From contig CP067379.1 in assembly GCA_019565575.1 (NCBI GenBank), positions 2,604,001-2,668,000 on the forward strand: a stretch of 64,000 nucleotides of DNA. The letters run 5' to 3'. The notes under the pieces are model-generated. The model did not search any database, had not been told where the DNA came from, and saw only the letters and a list, made by a program, of their open reading frames with translations. This DNA is from Flavobacterium covae. Lineage in GTDB: Bacteria; Bacteroidota; Bacteroidia; Flavobacteriales; Flavobacteriaceae. Below are positions 51,259 through 61,896 of this stretch, in pieces. How positions within the stretch are numbered: position 1 is the stretch's first letter; every line of letters begins with the position of its first letter. Made by a program: the position numbers and the translations under genes.

Positions 51259-51315
51259 TCACGATGACTGACGTAAGTTGTTCCACCACCAAGTATTGTT
51301 TAAACTATTTTGCAT
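51259..51315 (-). CDS. trpL': trp leader peptide, duplicate
   Basis: Encodes the same 18-residue Trp-Trp-Trp peptide as 43285-43341, with one synonymous change (TCG to TCA). Confidence 0.8.
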   Translation of the reverse strand: MQNSLNNTWWWNNLRQSS

Positions 51316-51664
51316 TTTTATTCTAATTATTTGTATAGTGCAAATGTGTAGAATTATTTTTTTAAAATCCAAAACAAATTTTAAAAAAGCGTGTTGAATT
51401 TTTTTGTTTCCTTGTAGGACACCTTCGATATATGATTTTATATGACAAAGGAATCTGTTTTTAAATAAACCTGTGGCTACTGATTTTTTAAAAGAGTTAT
51501 ATATAGTAGCGGGTGAAAAATGGAGGAGGAAGATTAGGGAGCGGTTTGAGAGGTAGTTAGTTTATTTAGAAGACCTAACAGGTTTCAAAAACCTGTTAGG
51601 TTTATTAAAATAGGATAGTTTTTTTTCTGAAACACTTCCTTAAAAAGTGAGAAAGGAATATTTT

Positions 51665-53341
51665 TTATTCTTCATTATATTTTGCTTCGCACTCTTCACA
51701 TATTTCTATATTTTGTTCATCAACAAACTTTTCTCCACAATCCGCACATTCTTTTATTCTAATATCAACTAATCTCAATTTATACTCCCCTAGATTTTCT
51801 CTGTCATCTGTTGTGTCCATTTTGAATATTAAACCACAACCTCCTTCACACTCGATATTTTTATTTCCGAAATTTTCGTCCATTAAAGTAGTCGCTCCAC
51901 ATTCAGGACATTCTATGTGAAGACTATTACACCACTCACAATTTCCACACGATACTGATGAATATTCACTTTCTGGGATTTTATCTATAAATTCATTATC
52001 TAATTCTATGTTATTATCAAATCTTACAAAATTTCCCATTCCATCTCTATTTCCATCACAAGAATGACAAATAATAAAGTTATCTTCTTCATCTTCATAA
52101 AAATCAATTGTAAAATTAAAAGAATCTAATAATTCAGCATTTTCAATTTCAATGTTATCATAATTATGAATTCCTGTTGGATATTCCCATAATTCAAATT
52201 TTACATCTATTTCATTACCGCAACTACATTTAAAATGTTCTTCGGCTTGATATTGATTTTCAGACCCCATACTTCTTTCAGAACCTCCAACACACTCAAA
52301 TTCTAAATTAAATTCAGATTCGTCATATTTATGAATCCTTCCACAATTATTACATTTAAATTTTAAATAATTGCTCCTGTTTTTTTTTGTATTTATAAAT
52401 TGAAAAAGGTTTTGAATTGTTTCATCTTTTATTGTGGAATTAAGATGTTTTTTTGCTTGATATAAGAATTGAGGTAAGTTGTACATCCAAAAATCGACAG
52501 AAGAATTATCTTTTATTTCTTTAATAAGTTCTTCACGAGGACTGTGAATTCTTTGTTCTGTCGCTTTTTTATCAATATAACACCAATCTTCATCTTTTTT
52601 TGTATCATTAGTAATAAAAATTATGGACTTTTTTACTTCTTTTGAAAATTCTAATATTTGTTTCCAAATAATTAAATCTGCGAATATTTGCGTTCCTTTT
52701 TTTCGCCATTATAGTAATCTCCATATCCAGGTGGAATTTTGAATTCGTATCTATGCTTTCCTTCTTTTGTTATTTCAATAATCTCAGCAAAACTATATTC
52801 TCTGCCTACTTTGAAATGTGTTTCTAGAGAATTTAGTACATCATCATCATTCTCAACATCTGTAATTTCTTTTTCAACAATACTAATTTCGCCTAGTATT
52901 TTTTTTTGAAATTCTTCGGTTTTCTTTACAAAATCTTCTACTATAATTTTAAAGTCATTTAGTGTGTCCTGCTTTAGGTGTGGATGTTTATCTCCTTTAA
53001 TCGTTTCCCTTATTATTTCATCAATCCTTTTTGGAATTTCCGATTTTTGAATAGTTGTTAAATTTTCTATTTTTTTCTTTAAGGGCTCATACTTTTCCGC
53101 TATAGGCTTTTTAATTTTATTTTCACTGATTTTTAAGAAACTCATATTGAACATGATTTGGAAGCCATAATCTATCTTTTAATTCTGTAAATATTTCAGT
53201 ATCTATTTTTTGTCTTTCAGATTTTGGAGAATAATACAAATCTAATAGAGCAGAAGAATCAAAAACAATTATTGCATCTTTCCAGAGAATTGTTTCTTTA
53301 TCTTCAGTTATTTTATATGGTTTAATAATATTTCTGTCCAT
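51665..53341 (-). CDS. PIN-like (DUF4935-type) protein with C-terminal zinc ribbons
   Basis: About 558 residues after joining three pieces. IIVFDSSALLDLYY near residue 25 and IIFITNDTKKDEDW near residue 245 are the acidic segments of PIN-like nucleases; ELKDRLWLPNHVQYEF lies between them. A coiled-coil part (about 75-180) follows the first motif. The C-terminal half has at least five CxxC-type knuckles (CNNCG, CSCG, CHSC, CGNCEWC, CPECG, CADCG, CEEC), suggesting RNA or protein binding. Breaks: near 53133 (A run) and 52697-52703 (seven T for eight). A large stand-alone RNase-type effector is plausible. Confidence 0.65.
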
Positions 53342-53522
53342 TTTAAAAGATTATGCCTAATCCCCAAATATACACATATAAATACTTTTCAAAAAGAATA
53401 ATTCAAAATACTAACTTAATTTTAATATTTTTTCTCTTTTTGTAAAATTTGATTTTTCTTTAAGGTGATGAAGCAATAAAGCTTATTTTAGCCTTAAAAA
53501 ACAATTTAATTTTAAATTATAA

Positions 53523-53670
53523 ATGAATCCCCACCTCGAAGCCGAAATCTACTACCTTACTGGAAGCCGAAGGTGGAAGAAAAACTCCAGTAGCTTCTGG
53601 TTATAGAGGACAATTTTATTATGATGGTAAAGATTGGGACTATAGGTTAAACCCAGCAATTGACCGTTAA
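53523..53670 (+). pseudogene. EF-Tu domain III-like small gene, copy 2
   Basis: Starts MNPHLEAEIYYL, then needs the same one-base correction at 53560-53566 (CTGGAAG). The frame ends at TAA 53668-53670, where copy 1 continues. Both copies therefore look like 5' remnants of an EF-Tu-domain gene. Confidence 0.5.
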
Positions 53671-54306
53671 TAAATACGAAATGCAACCTTATCTTAAAGT
53701 TGCATTTCGAGTATAGACTAATTTGTAGTATTACTATTGAGTTTTAATTTTGAGTACTTGTCGTTAGATCAACTGATTTAGCTCTACCCACAATCAGATT
53801 GTTATATTGATCAATCAAGGCATTGAGCTGATTAATAGAGGTTGCGTAAGGTGAAATAGCAGGCGCTTCAATTAGCGTGTGAAATGCTGTAATACGGTCT
53901 CTTAAGGCATAGTACACGGTGTTGGCTTCGTTGCGTTTGCTGATTAAATTTTCTGGTGTAGCATTGCCATATTCTTGAGTTCTATCAAGATACACGGTGT
54001 TAAACGCATTGTTTTGTTTTTTCATTTCGTCTTTCCATGCTGTCAAATTAAGGGTAGTAAGTGCAGCTATAAGTTCTGGTTTTGTTTCCCAATCGTTGAT
54101 GATGTTAGTCAAGGTAGCTGTTTCGGCTTGGTAGTTTAATCGAGAGATCCCCGAACCGTAAAATCGTAGGTTAGTGGCTAATTTTTGTGCGGCTACTCGA
54201 AGGGTTTCCTCAAAATGGTATTCATAGCCTTGAACCACATAGAATAAACCATTTATACAATCGTCTCTTCTTTTGTCAATGTTTAATAGGGTAGTGGTGT
54301 TTTCGT
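53530..54306. repeat. 0.8-kb direct repeat, copy 2 (parent of the chimera)
   Basis: Matches 45584-46372. Here the DUF6261-like gene continues uninterrupted beyond GTTTTCGT (54299-54306), so this is the likely donor. Confidence 0.85.
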
Positions 54307-54484
54307 TCGCCAGCATTTTTTTGAACAGCGTATCCATTTCGCCAACTTTAGTTTGTAAATCCGCTAATTTAGCGGTTACATTTAGGGCGTTAGGATCGTT
54401 ACGTTCTACGATGTTAACAAAATCTTTCATGAACTGGAGGTACTCGGCATTGCGTAGTTTAACCAAGTCGATAGCATTAATCAT
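53744..54484 (-). CDS. DUF6261-like protein
   Basis: 246 residues, predicted all-alpha with no signal peptide. The pattern AIDLVKLRNAEYLQFMKDFVNIV resembles the start of DUF6261 proteins of Bacteroidota, whose function is unknown. The C-terminal 185 residues are shared with the chimeric lipoprotein. It is convergent with the EF-Tu-like remnant. Confidence 0.65.
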   Translation of the reverse strand: MINAIDLVKLRNAEYLQFMKDFVNIVERNDPNALNVTAKLADLQTKVGEMDTLFKKMLANENTTTLLNIDKRRDDCINGLFYVVQGYEYHFEETLRVAAQKLATNLRFYGSGISRLNYQAETATLTNIINDWETKPELIAALTTLNLTAWKDEMKKQNNAFNTVYLDRTQEYGNATPENLISKRNEANTVYYALRDRITAFHTLIEAPAISPYATSINQLNALIDQYNNLIVGRAKSVDLTTSTQN

Positions 54485-54530
54485 AAGTTTGTTTGTTTAA
54501 AATTTTAACTGCAATATAATTATTTTTTTC

Positions 54531-54660
54531 CGAAAAGAGGTTGCAAGGGTGCAGGAGGTTTTCGGGGCTTCCCGAAAGTTTGTTGCGAGGGTGCAGGAAG
54601 TTTTCGGGAAGCCCCGAAAGCTTGTTGCAAGGGTGTTTGAAACTTTCGGGAAATTTTGTT
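54531..54660. repeat. Tandem palindromic repeats TTTCGGGGCTTCCCGAAA
   Basis: Two and a half copies of a ~50-bp unit containing TTGCAAGGGTGCAGGAAG and the palindrome TTTCGGGAAGCCCCGAAA. It is strikingly GC-rich for this genome. No coding potential seen. Confidence 0.7.
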
Positions 54661-54731
54661 TAAAAATGTTGACAAGTGGGGTGGGCTAGTTTATTAGTTG
54701 TTTGTTTTTGTAAATTTTGCTTGAGTTCTGG

Positions 54732-54848
54732 ATAGTGTCTAATAGACATGCAGTTTGTCACTCCTACGTAAGGAGGCGTTTTATAATCAACGTTATGTGA
54801 TTTTTCCCTTTGGTTGAAATGAAAAAGATTGTGAACTTTTGAGACTGT
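54732..54848. mobile_element. Decayed copy of the 130-bp MITE-like repeat
   Basis: Contains TGTCACTCCTACGTAAGGAG and CCCTTTGGTTGAAATG modules, ending GAACTTTTGAGACTGTCTC. The ends have diverged. The flank to 54895 (TTAACCTTGAG junction and ATTTAAACTT end, inverted) matches the composite at 26617. Confidence 0.6.
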
Positions 54849-54962
54849 CTCAAGGTTAAAAAAAAGTATTATGAGGAAATTTTAAAGTTTAAATGTATAA
54901 CTACTTTGTTTTTAGCTATTGTGTCTCTCAGAGGTTGGGTGTCAAACTATATCATTGTTTGT

Positions 54963-55420
54963 TTAGTACAGTCTCTCTAAAAGGGTTTTAAAGCCATTTA
55001 AATCGTGGTTTGTAAGTGGTATTTGATCGGTTCTAATACGTGATGTTTTAGATTGTAGTATTTGATCAATCAGTTTAAATTCAGGATCAAGAGAAAGAGG
55101 GTAAAAGGCTAATTTTTTTGTAAAAGAGTTGAATTTTTTATTGAGAGTGTATTTTTTTCGTTTGGATTAGTTTTGTTGTGTTAAGGATTAATTTCGTAGA
55201 AAGAGTTATCAAATTTTATGTTTTTTTGAATTTGTTAAATTAAGTATGGGATTTGATTGCTAAAGTGGTCTTCTTTAATTAATATATAATGATTTTGTTT
55301 AAGGTTAATTAATTCGTTTTTCCATTCTTTTTCTTAAAATCTTTTCTTGGTAACTTAAAAAGGAATTGAGAAGGTTAGGAGGATATAATTGATGAATGAC
55401 TAATTCTAAAATGGGAGAAT
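54963..55420 (-). pseudogene. Decayed coding sequence of unknown origin
   Basis: The minus strand shows coding-like pieces in different frames: ILELVIHQLYPPNLL, then NLKQNHYILIKEDHF, and a last piece KLAFYPLSLDPEFKL to RLY ending at TAA 54963-54965. Several stops lie between them, more than the one-base errors seen elsewhere. I do not recognise the family. The 54500-55500 stretch otherwise holds only repeats. Confidence 0.4.
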
Positions 55421-55483
55421 AATGTATAGTTTTTTACGTTATTTTAACATAAAAACGGAATCTTATTATTTATAAACAATGAT

Positions 55484-55491
55484 TATCTTTG
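55484..55491 (+). promoter_or_regulatory. -7 promoter element of lipA
   Basis: TATCTTTG fits TAnnTTTG and lies 19 bases before the lipA ATG. No good -33 element is visible at the usual distance. Confidence 0.5.
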
Positions 55492-55509
55492 TGGCGAAAT
55501 AAATTAAGA

Positions 55510-56382
55510 ATGGATACAACAAATACTTCAAATATACTTCCTACAGGAAAACCCAAATGGCTTAAGGTAAAACTTCCTATTGGTCAAAAATATACGGAAT
55601 TGAGAGGATTGGTAGATAAGTATAAATTAAATACTATTTGTACTTCGGGAAGTTGCCCTAATATGGGAGAGTGTTGGGGTGAGGGTACAGCCACTTTTAT
55701 GATTTTAGGAAATGTTTGTACACGGTCTTGTGGTTTTTGTGGGGTTAAAACGGGACGTCCGGAAGATATTGAATGGGATGAGCCGGAAAAAGTGGCGCGT
55801 TCTATTAAAATTATGAAGATCAAACATGCGGTTATTACAAGTGTTGATCGGGATGATATTAAAGATATGGGGTCTATTATTTGGGCGGAAACAATAAAAG
55901 CAATTCGCAGAATGAATCCACAGACGACTCTAGAAACTTTAATACCCGATTTTCAAGGTGTTGAACGTAATATAGATAGGATTGTAGAGGCTAACCCCGA
56001 GGTGGTTCTGCATAATATGGAAACGGTTCGTCGTTTAACAAGAGAAGTGCGTATACAGGCTAAATATGATAGAAGTTTAGCTGTTTTAAAATATTTAAAA
56101 GAGCAAGGTATTCGTAGAACTAAATCTGGAATAATGTTAGGTCTAGGAGAAACAGAGGAAGAAGTTTATGAAACGATTCGAGATATTCGTAATCAGAATG
56201 TAGATATTATTACGATTGGACAATATTTACAACCTAGTAAAAAGCATTTGCCTGTAAAACGTTATATTACACCAGAAGAATTTGCTAATTATGAAAAGTA
56301 TGCAAAAGAATTAGGGTTTCGTCATGTAGAAAGTGGGGCATTGGTACGTTCTAGTTATCACGCAGAAAAACATATCTTATAA
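55510..56382 (+). CDS. lipA: Lipoyl synthase LipA
   Basis: 290 residues from ATG 55510, intact. It inserts two sulfur atoms into octanoyl chains on lipoyl domains. The auxiliary cluster motif CTSGSCPNMGEC (CxxxxCxxxxxC) is at about residues 41-52, the radical SAM motif CTRSCGFC at about 70-77, and the C-terminal RSSYHAE serine ligand motif is present. The start is fixed by the following KPKWLKVKLP block. Confidence 0.95.
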   Translation: MDTTNTSNILPTGKPKWLKVKLPIGQKYTELRGLVDKYKLNTICTSGSCPNMGECWGEGTATFMILGNVCTRSCGFCGVKTGRPEDIEWDEPEKVARSIKIMKIKHAVITSVDRDDIKDMGSIIWAETIKAIRRMNPQTTLETLIPDFQGVERNIDRIVEANPEVVLHNMETVRRLTREVRIQAKYDRSLAVLKYLKEQGIRRTKSGIMLGLGETEEEVYETIRDIRNQNVDIITIGQYLQPSKKHLPVKRYITPEEFANYEKYAKELGFRHVESGALVRSSYHAEKHIL

Positions 56383-56543
56383 AGATTTTAGAATATAAAT
56401 TTAATTAATAGAAGGTTGTCTTGAGAAAAATAATTTTATCATTTTAAAATAGGATAAAAGTTCTATTTAACTTGTTTTTATCTTAAAAGGATAGGGTTTA
56501 TAATGAAATTGTGTTTTTTAGGTAAACTTATTAACTTTAATTT

Positions 56544-57560
56544 TTGAATTTGAAACTTGAAACAAAAATAAGGATTGCGATTAATGGTTTTGGTCGTATT
56601 GGTAGAAATCTATTCAGATTATTGCTTAATCATCCTCAGATAGATGTTGTGGCTATTAATGATATTGCAGATAATAGAACTATGGCCCATTTGTTAAAAT
56701 ATGATAGTATACATGGTGTTCTGCCTTTTGATGTGTCTTATAATGAAAAATCTATCATTGTAGAAGGAAGAGAGTATATCTTTTTTCATGAAAAAGAAAT
56801 AAAAATTTAGTTTGGAAAGATTTAAATATAGATTTTGTTGTTGAAAGTACAGGAAAATTTAAAACATACGAGTTCTATATATGCACATATTAAGGCAGGA
56901 GCTCAAAAAGTAATATTATCTGCGCCAGCTGAAGTAGATACAATTAAGACGGTTGTTTTAGGGGTGAATGAGGATATTTTAGATGGAAGTGAAGTTATTA
57001 TATCCAATGCAAGTTGTACGACTAATAACGCCGCTCCTATGATAAAAGTAATACAGGAATTGTGCGGTATTGAACAAGCCTATATTACTACTGTACATTC
57101 GTTTACTACGGATCAAAGTTTGCACGATCAACCCCATAAAGATTTGCGCAGAGCGAGAGGAGCTTCTCAATCTATAGTTCCTACTACTACTGGAGCAGCA
57201 AAGGCTTTAACTAAAATATTTCCAGATTTAGAAGGAAAAATAGGAGGGTGTGGTATTAGAGTTCCAGTTCCAGATGGATCTCTTACGGATATTACTTTTA
57301 ATGTTAAAAGAGAAGTTAGTATAGAGGAAATTAATACTGCTTTTCTTCATGCTTCAAAAAATGAATTAAAAAATATTTTGGCTTATACAGAGGATCCTAT
57401 TGTTTCGGTTGATATTTTAGGAAATTCCCATTCATGTTTGTTTGATGCACAATTAACATCTGTTATAGATAAAATGGTAAAAGTTGTAGGTTGGTATGAT
57501 AATGAAATAGGATATTCTTCAAGAATTATTAATTTAATTGAATATATTTTTAAAAAATAA
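56544..57560 (+). CDS. gap: Glyceraldehyde-3-phosphate dehydrogenase
   Basis: About 338 residues. INGFGRIGRNLFR binds NAD, SNASCTTNNAAP holds the catalytic cysteine, and WYDNEIGYSSR closes the protein. One A is missing at 56801-56805 (KEIKNLVWKDL expected) and one extra T lies near 56872-56874 (KTYESIYAHIKAG expected). No ATG precedes the conserved start; TTG at 56544 or 56550 would serve, or an ATG is hidden by an error. The alternating breaks in a core gene are among the best evidence for sequencing error. Confidence 0.9.
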
Positions 57561-57568
57561 TTATATTT

Positions 57569-57590
57569 AGGGAGTTTTTTTCAACTCCCT
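57569..57590 (+). promoter_or_regulatory. Hairpin ending at the kinase start codon
   Basis: AGGGAGTT (57569-57576) pairs perfectly with AACTCCCT (57583-57590) around TTTTTTC. It lies between gap and the histidine kinase ATG at 57591. It may be the gap terminator without a T tail, or a structure limiting kinase translation. Confidence 0.5.
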
Positions 57591-59766
57591 ATGAACAAAA
57601 TATATTTGTATATCCTTCTTTTTGTTAATTTACAAATTTCAGGATTTTATAACACTACAGATAATTCTTCTGTAGATAGCTCTTATTATTATTCTGAGAA
57701 AGCAATACGTTTTAAAAATTTTAGAATTTTTGAAAGAGCTTTAGAAAATGCTAATAAATCTATTGTATTTGCTAAAAAAACAACTAATAAGGCATCTTTG
57801 GCAAATGGATATTATACTTTAGGTATTATTTATCTAGATTCTGAAAGATATGATGATGCAATAGAAAAATTTATTAGAGCAATTTCTGTTTATAATACTT
57901 TAGAACCGTCTAGTAAATTAGCTTTATCTTATTTTAAAATAGGAATTTGCCATTTGAATAAGGCAAATAATATAAAAGCAGAGGCTTACTTTAGTAAAGC
58001 TAATTCAGTATATGATAATATTGATTTGCCAGAAGCTAAAGTTGTTTTACTATTAGAAAAAGCTAAAATTTATATAAAACAAAACAATCTAAAGTTAGCT
58101 GAAGCAAATCTTATAAAACTATTGAATAGTCCTCATTCTAAAGAGATTAAAAGAAATAAATCGGAGATATTTTTTCAATTAGGAATTATAAAAAAGAAAG
58201 AAAAAAATATATAGATGCTTTAGGATATTTAAAAAAATCATACTTATTAAGTAAAAAGAAAATAATGCTTGTTTACAATTAAGGTCTACAGAAGAATTAA
58301 GTAGGGTTTATGAGGCAAGTACCTTAACTAATAACTCTTTGTTATTTCTAAAAAAGCATCTCCGCATAAAAGATTCTTTAGAACGAGTAGGAGAGCTTAA
58401 AAATCAACATCTGATTAACGAACAAGTAAAAGTAGATGATTTGATGAAATCAATGGAGAAAATGGATAAGGATAAAAAAAGTCAAGAAAAAGCAACTCAA
58501 TTTTCTAAATTAATAAATATTCTAGCAATTGCTTTGATTACAATTCTTTCTTTATTGAGTCTTTCTCTCTATAAAAATAATATTATTCGCAATAGATCTA
58601 ATGAGTTACTAAGAGAAAAAAATAATGAACTGAAAGTGGCTAAAGAAAGAATAGAAAAGGCATCTAAAGCTAGAACTGAGTTTTTATCTACTGTAAGTCA
58701 TGAGCTAAGGACACCTTTGAATGCCATTAATGGTATATCTCATTTATTATTAGAGGAAAGTCCTAAAAAAAGCCAAATAGAATATTTGAAATCATTGAAA
58801 TTTTCAGGTAATTATCTTTTAACTTATATAAATGAAATTTTAGAAATCAATAGAATTGAATCTAATAATATAGAACTAGAATTAATTAATTTTAATTTTA
58901 GAGAGCTAGTTAGTAACATACATAAATCTTTAAAAGAATTAGCAGAGCAAAATAATAATTTGTTTCGATTAGAGATAGATGAAAATATTCCTAAAAATCT
59001 AATAGGAGATACGACTAAAATATCACAAATTTTTATTAATTTAATTAATAATGCTTTAAAGTTTACAAAAAATGGAGAAGTACTTTTTATTGCTAAATTA
59101 ATTTCAGAGAATAATGATGTATGTGATATTCATTTTGAAATTAAGGATACAGGTATTGGTATACCAGAAAATAAGCAAGAAGAAATTTTTGAAAGTTTTT
59201 CTCAAGGTTCTGTTGAAATAAATAGAAAATATGGGGGTACAGGATTGGGGCTGACAATTGTAAAAAGATTGGTGGCTCTTATGAAAGGGGAAATAAAAGT
59301 TATGAGTGAAGTAGATAAAGGATCACGATTTTATTTTAATTTAACATTAGAAAAAGGAACTTCTAAAGTAGAAAAGACAGATCAAATTTTAAATAATGAA
59401 GTGTTTATTGGTAAAAAAGTTTTGCTTGTTGAAGACAACAAAATAAATCAAATGATCACGAAGAAAATTTTAGAAAAGAAAAAAATGCTTGTCACTTTAT
59501 GTGAAACAGGAGAGGAATCTATTGAGATGATGCGTAAAAATCAATATAATATTACCTTAATGGATGTTCATTTACCAGGTATAAATGGTACAGTTGCAAC
59601 TGAAAAAATTAGAAAATTTGATAAAGAAACACCTATTATAGCACTAACGGCTATTTCTTTAAATGAAAATAGAGAAATGTTATTATCTTATGGTATGACA
59701 GATGTGATAACGAAACCGTTTAATCCCGATGATTTTTATAAAATCATCGAGACCAACCTTGTTTAA
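57591..59766 (+). CDS. Hybrid sensor histidine kinase with TPR sensor region
   Basis: About 725 residues. A signal peptide leads into TPR-type helices (NGYYTLGIIYLDSERYDDAIEKF) in the periplasm, one membrane segment (LINILAIALITILSLLSL), and a coiled coil. The HisKA box FLSTVSHELRTPLNAI holds the phospho-acceptor histidine. The ATPase part has NLINNALKFT (N), DTGIGIPENK (G1) and GGTGLGLTIV (G2). A receiver domain with VEDNKINQ and phospho-acceptor Asp in LMDVHLPG ends the protein. Breaks of one A at 58200-58206 and near 58258-58262. No partner regulator is adjacent; the ligand is unknown. Confidence 0.85.
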
Positions 59767-59774
59767 TTTGAAGT

Positions 59775-60588
59775 TTAATATTGTATAATGATTTCTTTTA
59801 TTAACTTACGTATATGAGGTTCTGTAGTTTTTACAGCCTCTAATACTTCTTCGTGTGTTACACTGTCTATATTTTCGGCATCGCCTATATCTGTTATTAC
59901 AGAAATTCCAAAAGTTTCTAATTCCATGTGTCTAGCAACAATTACTTCCAGGAACAGTGCTCATTCCTACACAATCACAACCAAGGGCTTTTACCATTTT
60001 ATATTCGGCTAAAGTTTCATAAGTTGGACCTTGTAAAGCTAAATATATTCCTTCTTGTACTTGAATTCCTAGATCACTTGCAATTTCTTTTGCTTTGGCT
60101 AGCATTTGTCTACTATAAGGCTCGCTCATATTAACAAATCGAGGTCCAAAACGCTCATCATTTTTACCTCTTAGAGGATGTTCTGGCATCATATTAACAT
60201 GATCTTTGAGCAAAACAATAGACCCTACATTGTAATTAGGGTTTACTCCTCCAGAAGCATTTGAAACTATTAATTTATTTACTCCAATATACTTCATAAC
60301 TCGAACAGGAAAAGTTACTTCCTGCATGTTATAACCTTCGTAATAATGAAAACGTCCTTGCATAGCAACTACTTTCTTTGAACCAATGGTTCCAAATACT
60401 AATGCTCCTTTATGTCCTTGTACGGTAGATACAGGAAAATTAGGAATTTCATTATAAGATAACATAAACTCCACCTCAATATCGTCAGTAAAACCACCTA
60501 ATCCAGAACCTAATATGATACCATATTCAGGTTTAAAATTGATTTTATTTGTAATGTAATCAACGGTTTCTTGCACTTTTTCCCACAT
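59775..60588 (-). CDS. Purine nucleoside phosphorylase
   Basis: About 271 residues of the trimeric PNP class. ILGSGLGGF binds phosphate, QGRFHYYEGY is a signature block, VSNASGGVNPNY and GPTYETLAEY line the base and ribose pocket. CTTCCAG at 59945-59951 breaks the frame before GMSTVPEVIVARHMEL; removing one base restores the C-terminus to TAA 59775. The gene is three bases from the lpxK stop, in the same direction. Confidence 0.9.
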
Positions 60589-60591
60589 AGT

Positions 60592-61585
60592 TTAAAATTT
60601 CAGATTCAAATAATATATTTTCTTTTTTAATACGGTTTTTATAGGTAAATAATATAGCTGTTCTTTTGGTAATTTCCCTTTTAAACGCATATAATCTTTT
60701 TCTGTTGTTATAATTTTTCTGCCAGCAGCACGCTTTAAAATGTTTTTTAAATCAGTTTCTGTAAAATTGTGATGATCGGTAAAAATCATTCGATTTTCTT
60801 TTTTTACTTGTAAAAAATTAAAAAAGGGCTCTGGTTTTGCTATTCCTGATACTACAAGGTAATCCCTTTCCAAAGACGAAGTAATGATAAAATTATCATC
60901 ATTAAATATTTTTTTATCATATTCTATGTAAGAAAAATAAATAGGTGTTTCTGCTTTTGAAAATAGTCTTATCTTTTCACGTATTTTAGACTTTGCAATT
61001 TCATCAATTTCTTTAGGACATTTTGTGATAATTATCATGTTAGCTCGTTGGGCTCCTTTTTTATTTTCACGTAAATTACCTGCTGGTAAGATAAGATCGT
61101 TGTAAAAAAGGTCGTCATAAGAAGATAGCATTATATAATAGCCTGCTTTTACTTTTCTATGTTGAAAAGCGTCATCTAATAAAATGATGTCAGGTTTATT
61201 AGGTAATGCTAATAATTTTTCTATTCCTTCTTTTCTATTAGCATCTACGGCTACTTTAATTGTAGAGAATTTTTGAAAAAATTGATACGGTTCATCTCCT
61301 AATATTTCACTTGTAATTTTTTCATTAGCTAATATAAAACCTTTTGATTTTCGTTTATAACCACGACTTAATGTGGCTATTTTGTATTTATCGTGTAATA
61401 AGTGAATTAAATATTCTATTAAAGGGGTTTTTCCTGTTCCACCTACACTTAAATTACCAACAGCAATAATAGGTGTATTAAAAGCATAAGATTTTAAGAA
61501 TCCAATATTGTATAAAAATTCCGAATATTGGTTAGGAAACCATATATTATAGAAAAGGGAAAAGTAATTTTCGAAGGGTTTTCAT
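60592..61585 (-). CDS. lpxK: Tetraacyldisaccharide 4'-kinase LpxK
   Basis: About 331 residues. Phosphorylates the lipid A disaccharide at the inner membrane. From ATG 61585 (MKTLRKLLFPFSIIYG) an N-terminal membrane helix is followed by the P-loop VGNLSVGGTGKTP, SRGYKRK, DEPYQF and LLDDAFQHRKV. The C-terminal half is continuous. One T (minus strand) is missing near 61514-61518, splitting NFLYNIGFLKSYAFNTP. Its presence indicates a lipid A-containing outer membrane. Confidence 0.9.
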
Positions 61586-61896
61586 TTTAATGTCAAATTA
61601 TACAAAGATAATAATACATTGAGTAGAAAAAAGAGGGAAATAAAATTTTAAAGGTTAAAGTAGGGTATAAAAGAGTAGTTGGCTTGTGTAGTAGTCTTAC
61701 TTTAGTTTTAAGAATAGAAGAGATTTTGATTTTAGAAAAGAAAAAAGGCTTTGAAATTGTATATATTGATTAAGAATAAAATATATAGATTTGTAAAGAT
61801 AAAAGCTTTAATTAATGTAATAGTATAGGCTATTGTAATTTAATATGGGATAAAAAGAAGTAATAAAATGATGTTTAGAAATAAATTTTGAAGGAT
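61586..61896. other. Gene-free spacer between lpxK and the Nif3-like gene
   Basis: About 310 AT-rich bases between divergent genes. I see no clear promoter pair, RNA or repeat. Confidence 0.5.

Larger units (their letters stand above)
50178..51560. repeat. 1.4-kb direct repeat, copy 2
   Basis: Same-orientation copy of 42190-43590. It carries substitutions throughout, including a changed attenuator loop, so it is not a recent assembly duplicate. Confidence 0.85.

Noticed and set aside
57591..59766. Two separate genes: a TPR protein and a hybrid kinase
   Set aside because: Two one-base corrections in A runs join the TPR, membrane and kinase parts into the usual architecture.
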